A stretch of 64,000 nucleotides of DNA from SZUA-36 sp963753105 (GTDB taxonomy: Bacteria > Pseudomonadota > Gammaproteobacteria > Xanthomonadales > SZUA-36), in contig CAVWBD010000009.1 of NCBI GenBank assembly GCA_963753105.1, positions 62,001 through 126,000 on the forward strand, read 5' to 3'. This document shows positions 36,600-45,814 of this stretch, in pieces (within the stretch, counting starts at the first letter, position 1; each line of letters starts with the position of its first letter). The notes under the pieces are model-generated. The model was not told the origin of the DNA. It saw nothing but the letters and a program-made list of their open reading frames with translations, and ran no database searches. The position numbers were made by a program, and so were the translations under genes.

Positions 36600-36708
36600 C
36601 TGGCCTGGAGTCGTCAGTTGCGCCTGAGACACGCCGTATATACATCCCTGTAGGCTCGTCCACAACTTCCCTGTTGTGTAAGGTCTCAGGCGCAACCGAC
36701 AACACCAG
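36600..36708 (-). repeat. Y-shaped repeat family 1, copy D
   Basis: A 109 bp element. The outer stem GTTGCGCCTGAGAC pairs perfectly with GTCTCAGGCGCAAC, extended by further pairs (GTCG, CTGG). On the minus strand the inner hairpins read CACAAC-agggaa-GTTGTG and TACA-ggga-TGTA. The second contains TACAGGGATGTA, which fits the published CsrA binding consensus RUACARGGAUGU except for a pyrimidine at the leading R position. Confidence 0.8.
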
Positions 36709-36787
36709 CCTCCACACTCCTGCCAAATTGTGAACCTCTGCAAAATTTTCTTCCCCGGCCATGGCTGTGCGTTCATAAGGAAATATA

Positions 36788-36837
36788 GGGTCAGAGCAAA
36801 GTGCCGGAGTAATTACTCTGGCACTTTGCTCTGACCC
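36788..36837. repeat. 50 bp palindrome before dnaE
   Basis: GGGTCAGAGCAAAGTGCC is mirrored by GGCACTTTGCTCTGACCC, with GAGTAATTACTC at the centre and a single mismatched pair. It stands alone, 50 bases before the dnaE start. The GGGTCAGAGC end resembles REP units linked to RAYT (IS200-like) transposases in other proteobacteria. The remaining bases of the 36512-36887 gap hold nothing else besides repeat copy D. Confidence 0.85.
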
Positions 36838-36887
36838 CTGTAAAATCCAAAAAGACAAAACCGACAACGACCGAGTTGACAAAATCC

Positions 36888-39800
36888 ATGCCCGAACCCT
36901 TCGTCCACCTGCACCTGCATTCAGAGTTTTCCCTGGTGGACAGCACCTTGCGATTAAAAGAAATGGTCAAGCGTACCCGCGAAATGGGCATGCCGGCCAT
37001 TGCGGTCACTGACCAGTTCAACATGTTCGCCCTGGTCAAGTTTTACCTGGCCGCCGTCAAGGCGGGCATCAAACCGATCATCGGGGCAGACGTGCTCATC
37101 ACCGACCTCGCCGATCCCGACCACGTCAGCAAACTGGTCCTGCTGTGCCAGGACCGTGAAGGCTACCTGAACCTGTGCCAGTTACTCAGCAAGGGCTACC
37201 AGGAAGGCCAGCACCAGGGCGTGCCCTACCTGCGGCGCGACTGGATCAGCGAGCACTCGGCCGGCTTGATCGCGTTGTCGGCCGGGCGCGAAGGCGACGT
37301 GGGCCAGGCCCTGATCAACCAGCACCCGAACAAGGCGCGGCAGTTTGCCAGGGGCTGGATGCAGGATTTCCCCGGCCGTTACTACCTGGAAATCCAACGT
37401 ACCGGGCGTGAGCAGGAAAAGCGCCATGAGCACCATGCCCTGAAACTGGCTGCCGAGTTAGGTCTGCCGGTGGTCGCCACCAACGACGTCAGGTTCCTGA
37501 ATCGTGAAGATTTCTCCGCCCACGAAGCCAGGGTCTGCATCCACGACGGCCGTCTGCTCGCGGACAAGCGCCGCGAGGTCCGCTACTCGGAGGAACAATA
37601 CCTGAAGAGTCCGGCGGAGATGGCCGAGTTGTTCGCCGATCTGCCGGAGGCCTGGAAAACGCCAATGAACTTGCCAAGCGCTGCAACCTCGAACTGGGAT
37701 TTGGTAAGTACTACTTGCCGGATTTCCCGACACCGGATGGTGAAAGCGTCGAAGAGTACCTGAAGAAAGCGGCCCTCGAGGGGCTTGCACGGCGACTCAA
37801 TACACGTGGCACGGCACACGAATTCTCCGACGATGACTACCACGAGCGGCTGGAACTGGAACTGGAAGTCATCAACAACATGGGCTTCCCGGGCTACTTC
37901 CTGATCGTGGCGGACTTCATCCGCTGGGCCAAGGACAACGATATACCGGTCGGGCCCGGTCGTGGATCCGGTGCGGGTTCGCTGGTGGCCTACGCGCTGG
38001 ACATCACCGACCTCGACCCCTTGCAGTTCGACCTGCTGTTCGAACGCTTCCTGAACCCCGAACGTATTTCCATGCCCGACTTCGACGTGGATTTCTGCAT
38101 GGAGAAACGCGACCTGGTGATCGATTACGTCGCCGAAACCTACGGCCGTGACCAGGTCAGCCAGATCATCACCTATGGCACCATGGCAGCCAAGGCGGTG
38201 GTGCGTGACTGCGGCCGGGTACTCGGGGATGGCTACGGTTTCGTTGACAGTATCGCCAAGCTGGTGCCGATGGAACTGAAAATGACGCTCAGCAAGGCGC
38301 TCGAACAGGAACCGGAACTGAAAAGGCGTTACGACGAGGAGGAGGACACACGCGCCCTGCTCGACCTGGCCATGTCACTGGAAGGCCTGACCCGCAACGC
38401 CGGCAAGCATGCGGGTGGCGTCGTCATCGCACCGTCGGCCCTGACCGACTTTACACCGTTGTTCTGCGAAGCCGGCGGTGGCAGCATCGTCACCCAGTTC
38501 GACATGAAGGACGTGGAGAAAGTCGGCCTGGTCAAGTTCGATTTCCTGGGTCTGCGTACGCTGACGATCATCGACTGGACACTGAAAGCCATCAACCGGC
38601 AACGGCGTGAGGAAGGCAAAGAACCGGTCTTGCTGGAAGACCTGCCGATGGATGACAGCAGGACTTTCAAACTGCTGCAGGATTGCCGGACCACCGCGGT
38701 ATTCCAGCTCGAATCCCCCGGCATGAAGGACCTGATCCGCCGCCTGCAGCCGGACAGTTTCAACGAGATCATCGCACTGGTGGCCCTGTTCCGGCCGGGC
38801 CCGCTGGAATCCGGCATGGTGGGCGACTACATCGACCGCAAACACGGCCGCGCAATGGTCAGCTACCCGCACCCGGACCTGGAAGTGATCCTGAAACCCA
38901 CCTACGGCGTGATCCTGTACCAGGAACAGGTCATGCAGATCGCGCAGGTCCTGGCGGGCTACACCCTGGGTGACGCGGATATCCTGCGCCGTGCGATGGG
39001 TAAGAAAGACCCGGCGGAGATGGCCAAACAGCGCCTGGTATTCGTGGAAGGCGCCACCAAGAAAGGTGTCGCCGATGACCTGTCCAACTATATTTTTGAC
39101 CAGATGGAGACCTTCGCCGGTTACGGTTTCAACAAGTCCCATTCGGCCGCCTATGCGCTGATCGCCTACCAGACGGCGTGGCTCAAGGCCCACTACCCGG
39201 CGGCGTTCATGGCTGCGGTGTTGTCGGCCGACATGGACAATACCGACAAAATCGCCGACCTCGTCCACGAATGCAGGAAGATGAAACTCGCGCTCCTGCC
39301 ACCGGACATCAACTTCTCGGCCTACAGCTTCGAAAACACGGATACGCAATCCATCCGCTATGGCCTGGGCGCCATCAAGGGCATCGGGCGGGCAGCGATC
39401 GAATTCATCGAACAGGAACGCGATGCGAACGGGCCATTTACCGAGCCTGGATGATTTCTGCAACCGCATGGATCTGAGAAGAGCCAACAAACGCGCCATG
39501 GAAACACTGGTCCGTTCCGGTGCACTGGACCCGCTGGACCCCGACCGCAACCGGGCGCGCCTGTTACACGACCTGCCGCGTTGCATACACGCGGCCGAGC
39601 AGATACAGCGCGACCAGGAGGCGGGCCAGACAGACATGTTCGGTGCGCTGGAGCCCGTACCAGCACGACCAATGACCAGCGAATTGTCCGAAGTCGCTGC
39701 TTGGCCCGAATTGCAGCGTCTCGAAGCGGAAAAGGAATCGCTCGGTTTGTACCTGACCGGCCACCCGGTCAAGGTGCACTTCAGGGACATCAGGCACTTC

Positions 39801-40357
39801 ACGACCTGCTCGCTGGGCGAGGTGCCTCTGCGGGTACCGAGGGAAAACAAGAACCGCCAGGGTGTGCACATGACGCTGGCCGCGCTGGTCACCTCGTTAA
39901 GACGCCGTACACAACGCGGGCATTTCATTGCCATCGAGGACCACACCGGGCGCGTTGATGTATTCCTGTCAAACGAAGCCTTTGCGACCTATGCCGACCT
40001 GATGGAAAAAGATACCATCATCGTCGTTGATGGCAATGTAACCCTCGACGAGTTCACCGGCACCTACCGCATCAACGCCAATCACATCATGTCACTGGCC
40101 GACGCCAAATCCCGCTTCGCCACCGGCGTTAACATCGCGGTCTCCGGGCCTGATGAAGGCCTGTGTGCGCACGCTGGCATCCGTGTTCAACCCCTACCAG
40201 GGCGGCTCGGCCCCGGTGTTATGTTCATTACCGCAACCAGCGCGCCAGGGTCACGCTGGAACTGGATCACAAGTGGCAGCTCAAGCCCTGCGAAGAACTG
40301 GTCGCCGCACTGAATGAACTCGAGATCGTCAAGCTGGCTGGATTCCGGTACCAGTAA
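36888..40357 (+). CDS. dnaE: DNA polymerase III alpha subunit, three frameshifts
   Basis: Replicative polymerase. From the ATG at 36888 (MPEPFVHLHLHSEFSLVDST), the PHP domain comes first, then the palm with the catalytic GRGSGAGSLVAYALDITDLD and RISMPDFDVDFCMEKRD (two Asp), then thumb and fingers (YGVILYQEQVMQIAQVLAGY, AGYGFNKSHSAAYALIAYQT), tandem HhH and an OB domain (GHFIAIEDHTGRVDVFLSNE), ending KLAGFRYQ. Shifts fall near 37662 (a G lost from TGGG), 39430 and 40160. The span of about 1157 codons is normal. The ATG at 36888 is preferred to an in-frame TTG at 36876. Confidence 0.95.
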
Positions 40358-40380
40358 GATTCTATGAGGTCTGTTTTTAG

Positions 40381-41010
40381 CTAGCTCTCTGAGGACTGGT
40401 AACGCCGGTACAGGATTTTCACCCGGCGCACATACTCGCGTGTTTCTGCATACGGCGGTATCCCGTCATGCTCACGCACGGCGTTTGGGCCGGCGTTGTA
40501 CGCAGCCGTGGCCAGGTCGACATCCTGTTCGAACTGGTCCAGCAGACCGGCGAGGTAGCGGGTGCCACCCTCGATATTGTTGATCGGGTCAAATACATCC
40601 ACGACCTGCAATTCCTGCTGGGTCGCAGGCATCAATTGCATCAGGCCCTGTGCGCCGCGTGGTGACAAGGCATCCGGCTGGTAGGCCGATTCTGCATGGA
40701 TGATGGCCCGGATCAGCGCGTCATCAACTTTGAAAACCTGCGCGGCGGCCCGGATCTCATCGTCAAAAGCCCGCCGGTTAAGCGGGATATTCTCCCAGTC
40801 CAGTTGCCCGCACTTCGGGTCGGATGCATAACAGGGAAAGTTCAATACCGCGACGTTCTTGATGCCTTCCGGCTTGACGCTGGTGTAGTGGGTGATGCCG
40901 TCCTCGTCGGTGAACTTGTACATCTCGGCATGCAGGGATTGCACACCGCCGAGACACACCAGGATCAGCAAGAGTGCCAGGTACCTTTTCTGTCGGGGCT
41001 TGTACTTCAT
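40381..41010 (-). CDS. Lytic transglycosylase (SLT domain) with N-terminal DUF4124-type region
   Basis: Exported murein-cleaving enzyme of about 209 residues. A signal peptide (KRYLALLLILVCLGGVQSLHA) precedes a DUF4124-like strand (EMYKFTDEDGITHYTSVKPE) and an SLT domain with the catalytic Glu in IRAIIHAESAYQPDALSPRG, then AQGLMQLMPATQQELQV and LATAAYNAGPNAV. The start at 41010 is chosen because AGGGACAG is directly upstream; an ATG at 41031 lacks a ribosome-binding site. It is convergent with dnaE. Confidence 0.9.
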   Translation of the reverse strand: MKYKPRQKRYLALLLILVCLGGVQSLHAEMYKFTDEDGITHYTSVKPEGIKNVAVLNFPCYASDPKCGQLDWENIPLNRRAFDDEIRAAAQVFKVDDALIRAIIHAESAYQPDALSPRGAQGLMQLMPATQQELQVVDVFDPINNIEGGTRYLAGLLDQFEQDVDLATAAYNAGPNAVREHDGIPPYAETREYVRRVKILYRRYQSSES

Positions 41011-41203
41011 CTCTGTCCCTGAGTTGAACATCTCAATTATGGCATAAACGGCTGCAGCACTGCAGACGATGGCCTGAGCTGGTCTTATTGACCAGGTTAT
41101 TGGACAGGATCACCGATTTCGCAAAAAGCTTCTTGCCCGCCCCTGGCTTTTTTAACTAGGCTCTGTCGCTTGTGTTTCCACCCATGACAAGGAATTGCAC
41201 CTG

Positions 41204-42415
41204 ATGAAGCAGGATTACAGTACATATCTAGAAGACACACCGAGCGCTGAAGGCAACTTTGGAGACTATGGCGGAGCCTACCTTCCGCCACAACTGGTTG
41301 GCCCAATGAATGATATCCACGAGGCTTACCTGAAAATAAGCCGCTCGGCTGACTTCATCAATGAACTACGTGCGATTCGCAAGCATTTCCAGGGCCGTCC
41401 CACACCGACCTATCATGCCAAACGTATCTCCGAACAGTGCGGCGGGGCCGAAATCTATCTGAAACGTGAAGACCTCAATCACACCGGCGCGCACAAGCTC
41501 AATCACTGCATGGGTGAAGGCCTGCTGGCCAAATACATGGGCAAGAAAAAGCTGATTGCAGAAACGGGCGCCGGTCAGCACGGCGTGGCACTGGCCACTG
41601 CCGCCGCCTATTTCGGCCTCGAGTGTGAAATCCACATGGGTGAAGTCGATATGGCCAAGGAACACCCCAACGTGGTTCGAATGAAACTGCTGGGTGCGAA
41701 GGTCGTACCCGTGTCTTTTGGACTCAGGACCCTAAAAGAAGCCGTCGATTCTGCGTTCCAGGCCTATTTGACCGATCCCGAAAGCTCGATCTACTGCATT
41801 GGCTCGGTGGTCGGACCACACCCCTTCCCGATGATGGTCCGTGATTTCCAACGCATCGTCGGCATCGAATCCAGGGAACAATTCCAGGAGATGACCGGCG
41901 GCTTGCCCGATGTTGTAACCGCCTGTGTTGGCGGCGGCAGCAATGCGATGGGTATTTTTTCCGCTTTTCTGAACGATCCCTGTGAAATCTGGGGTGTCGA
42001 ACCCATGGGCCGTGGTACTGAAACCGGTGACCATGCAGCCACGATGACCTATGGAATGCCGGGCATCATTCACGGCTTCAAGTGCTATCTGCTCCAGGAT
42101 GAAAATGGAGAACCTTCTCCCGTGTACTCGATCGCCAGCGGCCTGGACTACCCGGGTGTTGGGCCGGAACACAGCCACCTGAAGGATACAGGCCGAATCC
42201 ACTACGCCTCGGCAAACGACAAAGAGAGCCTGGACGCCTTTTTCAAACTGAGCCGGCAGGAAGGCATCATCCCGGCGCTCGAAAGCGCCCACGCGATTGC
42301 TTTTGCGATGAAGAAAGCCAAAGAGATGGGGCGTGGCTCAATCCTGGTTAATCTCTCCGGGCGCGGAGACAAAGACATTGACTTTGTGTCTGAGAACTAC
42401 GGCTACGGGCCATAA
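41204..42415 (+). CDS. trpB: Tryptophan synthase beta chain-like protein, solitary
   Basis: PLP enzyme of the TrpB family, normally condensing indole with serine. The Schiff-base lysine is in REDLNHTGAHKLNH, the catalytic Glu in IAETGAGQHGVALATAAAYF, the phosphate loop in CVGGGSNAMGIFSAF, and the end matches NLSGRGDKDIDFVSENYGYG. The ATG at 41204 is favoured by AAGGA ten bases upstream over the in-frame TTG at 41195. No trpA is adjacent. Several otherwise invariant positions differ (HKLNHCMGEGLLAKYMGKKK instead of HKxNNxxGQxLLAxRMGK), so this may be a stand-alone or specialised TrpB. Confidence 0.88.
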   Translation: MKQDYSTYLEDTPSAEGNFGDYGGAYLPPQLVGPMNDIHEAYLKISRSADFINELRAIRKHFQGRPTPTYHAKRISEQCGGAEIYLKREDLNHTGAHKLNHCMGEGLLAKYMGKKKLIAETGAGQHGVALATAAAYFGLECEIHMGEVDMAKEHPNVVRMKLLGAKVVPVSFGLRTLKEAVDSAFQAYLTDPESSIYCIGSVVGPHPFPMMVRDFQRIVGIESREQFQEMTGGLPDVVTACVGGGSNAMGIFSAFLNDPCEIWGVEPMGRGTETGDHAATMTYGMPGIIHGFKCYLLQDENGEPSPVYSIASGLDYPGVGPEHSHLKDTGRIHYASANDKESLDAFFKLSRQEGIIPALESAHAIAFAMKKAKEMGRGSILVNLSGRGDKDIDFVSENYGYGP

Positions 42416-42440
42416 ACCCAATCCCCGGGCCAAGCCCCGT

Positions 42441-42530
42441 GGCTTAGATTGAACAGAACCCCAGGCCGTGTTTTTCGAGGTGGCGCTGGTGGTATTCCCC
42501 GGCGGGCCGGAACGGCAGCGCCGCTGGCAC
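42441..42530 (-). pseudogene. Remnant of a second msrA 3' end
   Basis: On the minus strand this reads a decayed C-terminus, PFRPAGEYHQRHLEKHGLGF then CSI and a stop, matching the end of the complete msrA at 44400 (PFWPAEEYHQRYLEKHGLGS). About 85 bases align with scattered differences. It is the same orientation as the intact gene and lies two kilobases away. Confidence 0.75.
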
Positions 42531-42623
42531 TGCAAAACCGCGGCACTGTGCGATAATTTGCGGTGCAGCACTTCACAACACGCTTATGTGCTACAGAGAA
42601 CCAGATCCACGAGGATATTCACC

Positions 42624-43367
42624 ATGCGCAGAAAACCGAGTTTCATACACATCGTCCTGCTTGCCAGCACCTTCCTGTTACTGATGACCGGTTCCATCAC
42701 CTGGGCCGATGACACTAATCCGGTTCCACGCATCCTGGTCACGGGACAGGGCAGTATCGATATTCCACCCGATATGGCGATCCTGACACTCACCGTCACC
42801 CGGGAGGCTCCCACGGCCAGTGCGGCACTGGAGGCGAATTCCGCCGCCATGGAAAAGGTACTGGAAGCCATGCAATCGGAGGGTATAGAGGCGCGCGACC
42901 TGCAAACCTCCGGGTTCTCTATCCAGCCCCGGTATCACTACCCTTCCCCGAAATCCCCGGATGCCAACGAGGCACCACGGATCGTCGCGTATATCGTGCG
43001 TAACACCCTGACCGTTCGCGTGCGGGATATCAGCGCGGTCGGTGAAATACTGGACACGTCTGTGACGCTCGGCGTCAATGAGGGCGGTAACATCATGTTC
43101 ACCAACGATGATCCATCCGCTGCGATCACCCGGGCCCGGATCATGGCGATGGAAGATGCAATAGCCAAAGCCAACACCCTCGCCGAAGCCGCAGGTGTCA
43201 GGACCGGCAGGCTGCTCGAAATCTCCGAGCAAACCCGCCAACCACGTCCCATGGCAATGGCGGCAGCGGAAATGAGCATGGTCAGATCAAAAAGTGCAGT
43301 ACCCGTGGCCGCGGGTGAGAATACTTACATGGTCACCGTCAGTGTCTCTTATGCCATTGACCAATAG
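42624..43367 (+). CDS. SIMPL domain-containing (DUF541) periplasmic protein
   Basis: Exported protein of 247 residues. The signal peptide is MRRKPSFIHIVLLASTFLLL to ITWA|DDTN. The SIMPL domain follows: RILVTGQGSIDIPPDMAILT, the helical ASAALEANSAAMEKVLEAMQ, then ARDLQTSGFSIQPRYHYPSP and the C-terminal ENTYMVTVSVSYAIDQ. Family members are linked to oxidative and envelope stress, but the biochemical role is unknown. GAGG precedes the ATG; the frame is open 156 bases upstream without good starts. It lies between the msrA remnant and the ureohydrolase. Confidence 0.88.
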   Translation: MRRKPSFIHIVLLASTFLLLMTGSITWADDTNPVPRILVTGQGSIDIPPDMAILTLTVTREAPTASAALEANSAAMEKVLEAMQSEGIEARDLQTSGFSIQPRYHYPSPKSPDANEAPRIVAYIVRNTLTVRVRDISAVGEILDTSVTLGVNEGGNIMFTNDDPSAAITRARIMAMEDAIAKANTLAEAAGVRTGRLLEISEQTRQPRPMAMAAAEMSMVRSKSAVPVAAGENTYMVTVSVSYAIDQ

Positions 43368-43403
43368 AATATGGCAACCATGGCCCATTGGGTGGTTTTC
43401 TAA

Positions 43404-44364
43404 ATGACTGATTCCGTAACCAGCAGGTTTGACCCAAAGCAAGCGCCGCGATTTACCGGGGTACCTGACGTTTATGCGCTGCCCGTTATCAAACGATCCG
43501 GGTGAAGTGGATATCGCGCTGATCGGTGTACCTTATGACGGTGGCGTCACCAACCGACCCGGCGCGCGCCATGGGCCGCGTGAGGTTCGTAACTCATCCA
43601 TGCTGATGCGGACCATTCATCACGTCACGCGCTTCAATCCTTTCGAAGCCTGCCGAGTGGCTGATCTTGGAGATATCCAGTTCAGTTCGATGTACAACCC
43701 AAAGGTTGTAGTTGAAGAAATCGAGTCCTTCTTCCGGACAATCGTCTCCGCGGGCGCCACCCCACTTTCCGTGGGTGGAGATCACTCGATCAGTTATCCA
43801 ATACTGAAGGTTCTGGGTGGATCGGAGCCCGTTGGCCTGATCCATATCGACGCGCATACAGACACCTGGGGTCCATTTCAGGGTTGTAAGTTCCACCACG
43901 GCGCACCTTTCCGGCTGGCGGTAGAAGACGGTGTGCTCGACCCGAAACGTACTGTTCAGATCGGCATCCGTGGCAGTCAGAATATTACCGATGGTTGGGA
44001 TTTTTCCGAACAAAAGGGGATGAGGGTGATCTTCATGGAGGAGTTCACCCGACTGGGTGTTGATGCCGTGATCAAGGAAGCGCGTCGTGTGGTGGGCGAG
44101 GGGCCGACGTACATTTCCTTCGACGTTGATGGACTGGATCCTGTCTACGCCCCAGGCACGGGCACTCCCGAAATCGGCGGCATTACCACGATCGAAGCGC
44201 AGGCATTACTTCGTGGCATGAACGACTTGCACCTGATCGGGGGCGATGTGGTGGAAGTGTCGCCCCCATTTGACCAGACCGGTAACACGGCGCTGGTGGC
44301 GGCAACCATGATGTTCGAAATACTTTGTCTGCTTGCCGGCAAAGGCGATATCAAAACCAGTTAA
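43404..44364 (+). CDS. speB: Agmatinase / guanidino-acid ureohydrolase, one frameshift
   Basis: Binuclear manganese hydrolase releasing urea from a guanidino compound. Metal ligands are visible in SVGGDHSISYPILK, HIDAHTDTW and SFDVDGLDPVYAPG, with GGDVVEVSPPFDQTGNTALV at the end. The proper N-terminus (MTDSVTSRFDPKQAPRFTGV) starts at the ATG at 43404 and joins TFMRCPLSNDPGEVDIALIG after removal of one G near 43468; about 319 residues. The FTGVPTFMR beginning is shared by agmatinases, guanidinobutyrases and guanidinopropionases, so the substrate is not certain. It is convergent with msrA. Confidence 0.85.
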
Positions 44365-44399
44365 TAAGCGTTAGCCAATGACAGCTTAGGGTCGATGGA

Positions 44400-44894
44400 T
44401 TAAATCGAACAGGAACCCAGGCCGTGTTTTTCAAGGTAGCGCTGGTGGTATTCCTCGGCTGGCCAGAACGGCATTGCCGCCTGCACCACGGTGACCACCG
44501 GGTCGGGCCAGCGACCCGATTGATCGACTGCTTCGATGGCTCTGTGCGCTGCGGTTTCCTGTTCATCGGAATGAAAAAACACCACCGAGCGGTACTGGTT
44601 GCCGATATCCGGCCCCTGGCGGTTCAGCGTGGTGGGGTTGTGCATCTCAAAAAACAGTCCCAGCAGGGTTTCGTAACTGACGTGTTGCGGGTCAAAGCTG
44701 ACCTGGACTACCTCCGCGTGCCCGGTGGTGCCCGTGCAAACCGCTTTGTAACCGGGATCGGCAGCCTCGCCACCCATGTAGCCCGAGGTGGCATCCAGCA
44801 CGCCTTCCAGTTCACGGAATCGCGCCTCGACACCCCAGAAACAGCCGGCGCCGAAGGTTGCGAGCTGGGTTGCCAATTCAGTTTTATTGTTCAT
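44400..44894 (-). CDS. msrA: Peptide-methionine (S)-S-oxide reductase
   Basis: Repairs oxidised methionine residues. The catalytic cysteine motif GAGCFWGVEARFRELEGVLD is near residue 15, followed by TSGYMGGEAADPGYKAVCTG and EVVQVSFDPQHVSYETLL; the C-terminus GLGSCSI has the resolving Cys. 164 residues, intact. The start overlaps the tesB stop by four bases (ATGA), indicating a tesB-msrA operon. Confidence 0.95.
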   Translation of the reverse strand: MNNKTELATQLATFGAGCFWGVEARFRELEGVLDATSGYMGGEAADPGYKAVCTGTTGHAEVVQVSFDPQHVSYETLLGLFFEMHNPTTLNRQGPDIGNQYRSVVFFHSDEQETAAHRAIEAVDQSGRWPDPVVTVVQAAMPFWPAEEYHQRYLEKHGLGSCSI

Positions 44895-45775
44895 TCGTTG
44901 TCCTCTTGCCGCTGCTTGAGCCGCATCATACCTTCCTGCGCCGTGCTGGCCACCAGCACACCGTTACGGTCGTAGATCGAGCCCCGGGCCAGGCCACGGC
45001 CGCCACTGGCGCTCGGGCTGTCGCAGGAATACAGCAACCACTCATCCACGCGCACCGGGCGGTGGAACCACATCGCGTGGTCCAGGCTGGCCATGGTCAG
45101 GTTGTCCTGGATAAAGGAAATACCGTGCGGCAGCGTGGCAGTTCCCACCAGGTAGAAATCCGAGGCATAGGCCAGCAATGCACGGTGCATCGCATCGGGC
45201 ACATCGATCTTTTCCGTCAGGCGGAACCAGATGTTTGAATAGGGTGGTTGCGGGTGCGGGTGGAACAGGTCCGTTTTCTGAACCGGGCGGAAATCAAATG
45301 GCCCGGTACGCCTTAACCAGCGGCGCAGCAAGGGTGACGCCTGTTTCAGCCTGTCCTCTGGAATGTCACTCCCCGGGGGCAGTTCTTCCGGCCCCGGCAT
45401 ATCCGGCATTTCCAATTGGTGTTCCAGGCCGTCCTGTTCCAACTGGAACGACGCCGCCAGCGTAAAAATCGGGCGTCCGTGCTGGATGGCTACCACGCGG
45501 CGTGATTTGAAACTGCGCCCGTCCCGGTTGCGGTCCACGTCGTAGACGATCGGCGAAGACGCGTCACCGGCGCGTAAAAAATAGGCGTGCAGGGAATGTA
45601 TCGTGCCTTCATCCACCGTGCGGCTCGCCGCAATGACCGATTGCGCCAGTACCTGTCCGCCAAACACCCTGGGAGTTCCAATATCCCGGCTTTCACCCCT
45701 GAACAGGTTGACCTCGAGTGTCTCGAGTTCCATCAGGTGGAGCAGTTCTTCTACCGTGTTATTTGAGTCAGCCAT
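44891..45775 (-). CDS. tesB: Acyl-CoA thioesterase II
   Basis: Double hot-dog thioesterase that hydrolyses medium and long acyl-CoAs. The family marks are VFGGQVLAQSVIAASRTVDE, the HSLHAYFLRAGD motif, and in the second hot-dog LPHGISFIQDNLTMASLDHA plus MWFHRPVRVDEWLLYSCDSP, containing the catalytic Asp. 294 residues from the ATG at 45775 (MADSNNTVEELLH); a frame-open ATG six codons upstream is less likely. Divergent from sbcB. Confidence 0.94.
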   Translation of the reverse strand: MADSNNTVEELLHLMELETLEVNLFRGESRDIGTPRVFGGQVLAQSVIAASRTVDEGTIHSLHAYFLRAGDASSPIVYDVDRNRDGRSFKSRRVVAIQHGRPIFTLAASFQLEQDGLEHQLEMPDMPGPEELPPGSDIPEDRLKQASPLLRRWLRRTGPFDFRPVQKTDLFHPHPQPPYSNIWFRLTEKIDVPDAMHRALLAYASDFYLVGTATLPHGISFIQDNLTMASLDHAMWFHRPVRVDEWLLYSCDSPSASGGRGLARGSIYDRNGVLVASTAQEGMMRLKQRQEDNE

Positions 45776-45814
45776 TTCCGCTATGATAATCATTACTGCA
45801 AGGGCGGACAGTGT

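Noticed and set aside
38375..39946. A 523-residue open frame antisense to dnaE
   Set aside because: It mirrors a high-GC coding strand, has no recognisable domain, and dnaE is certain on the other strand.
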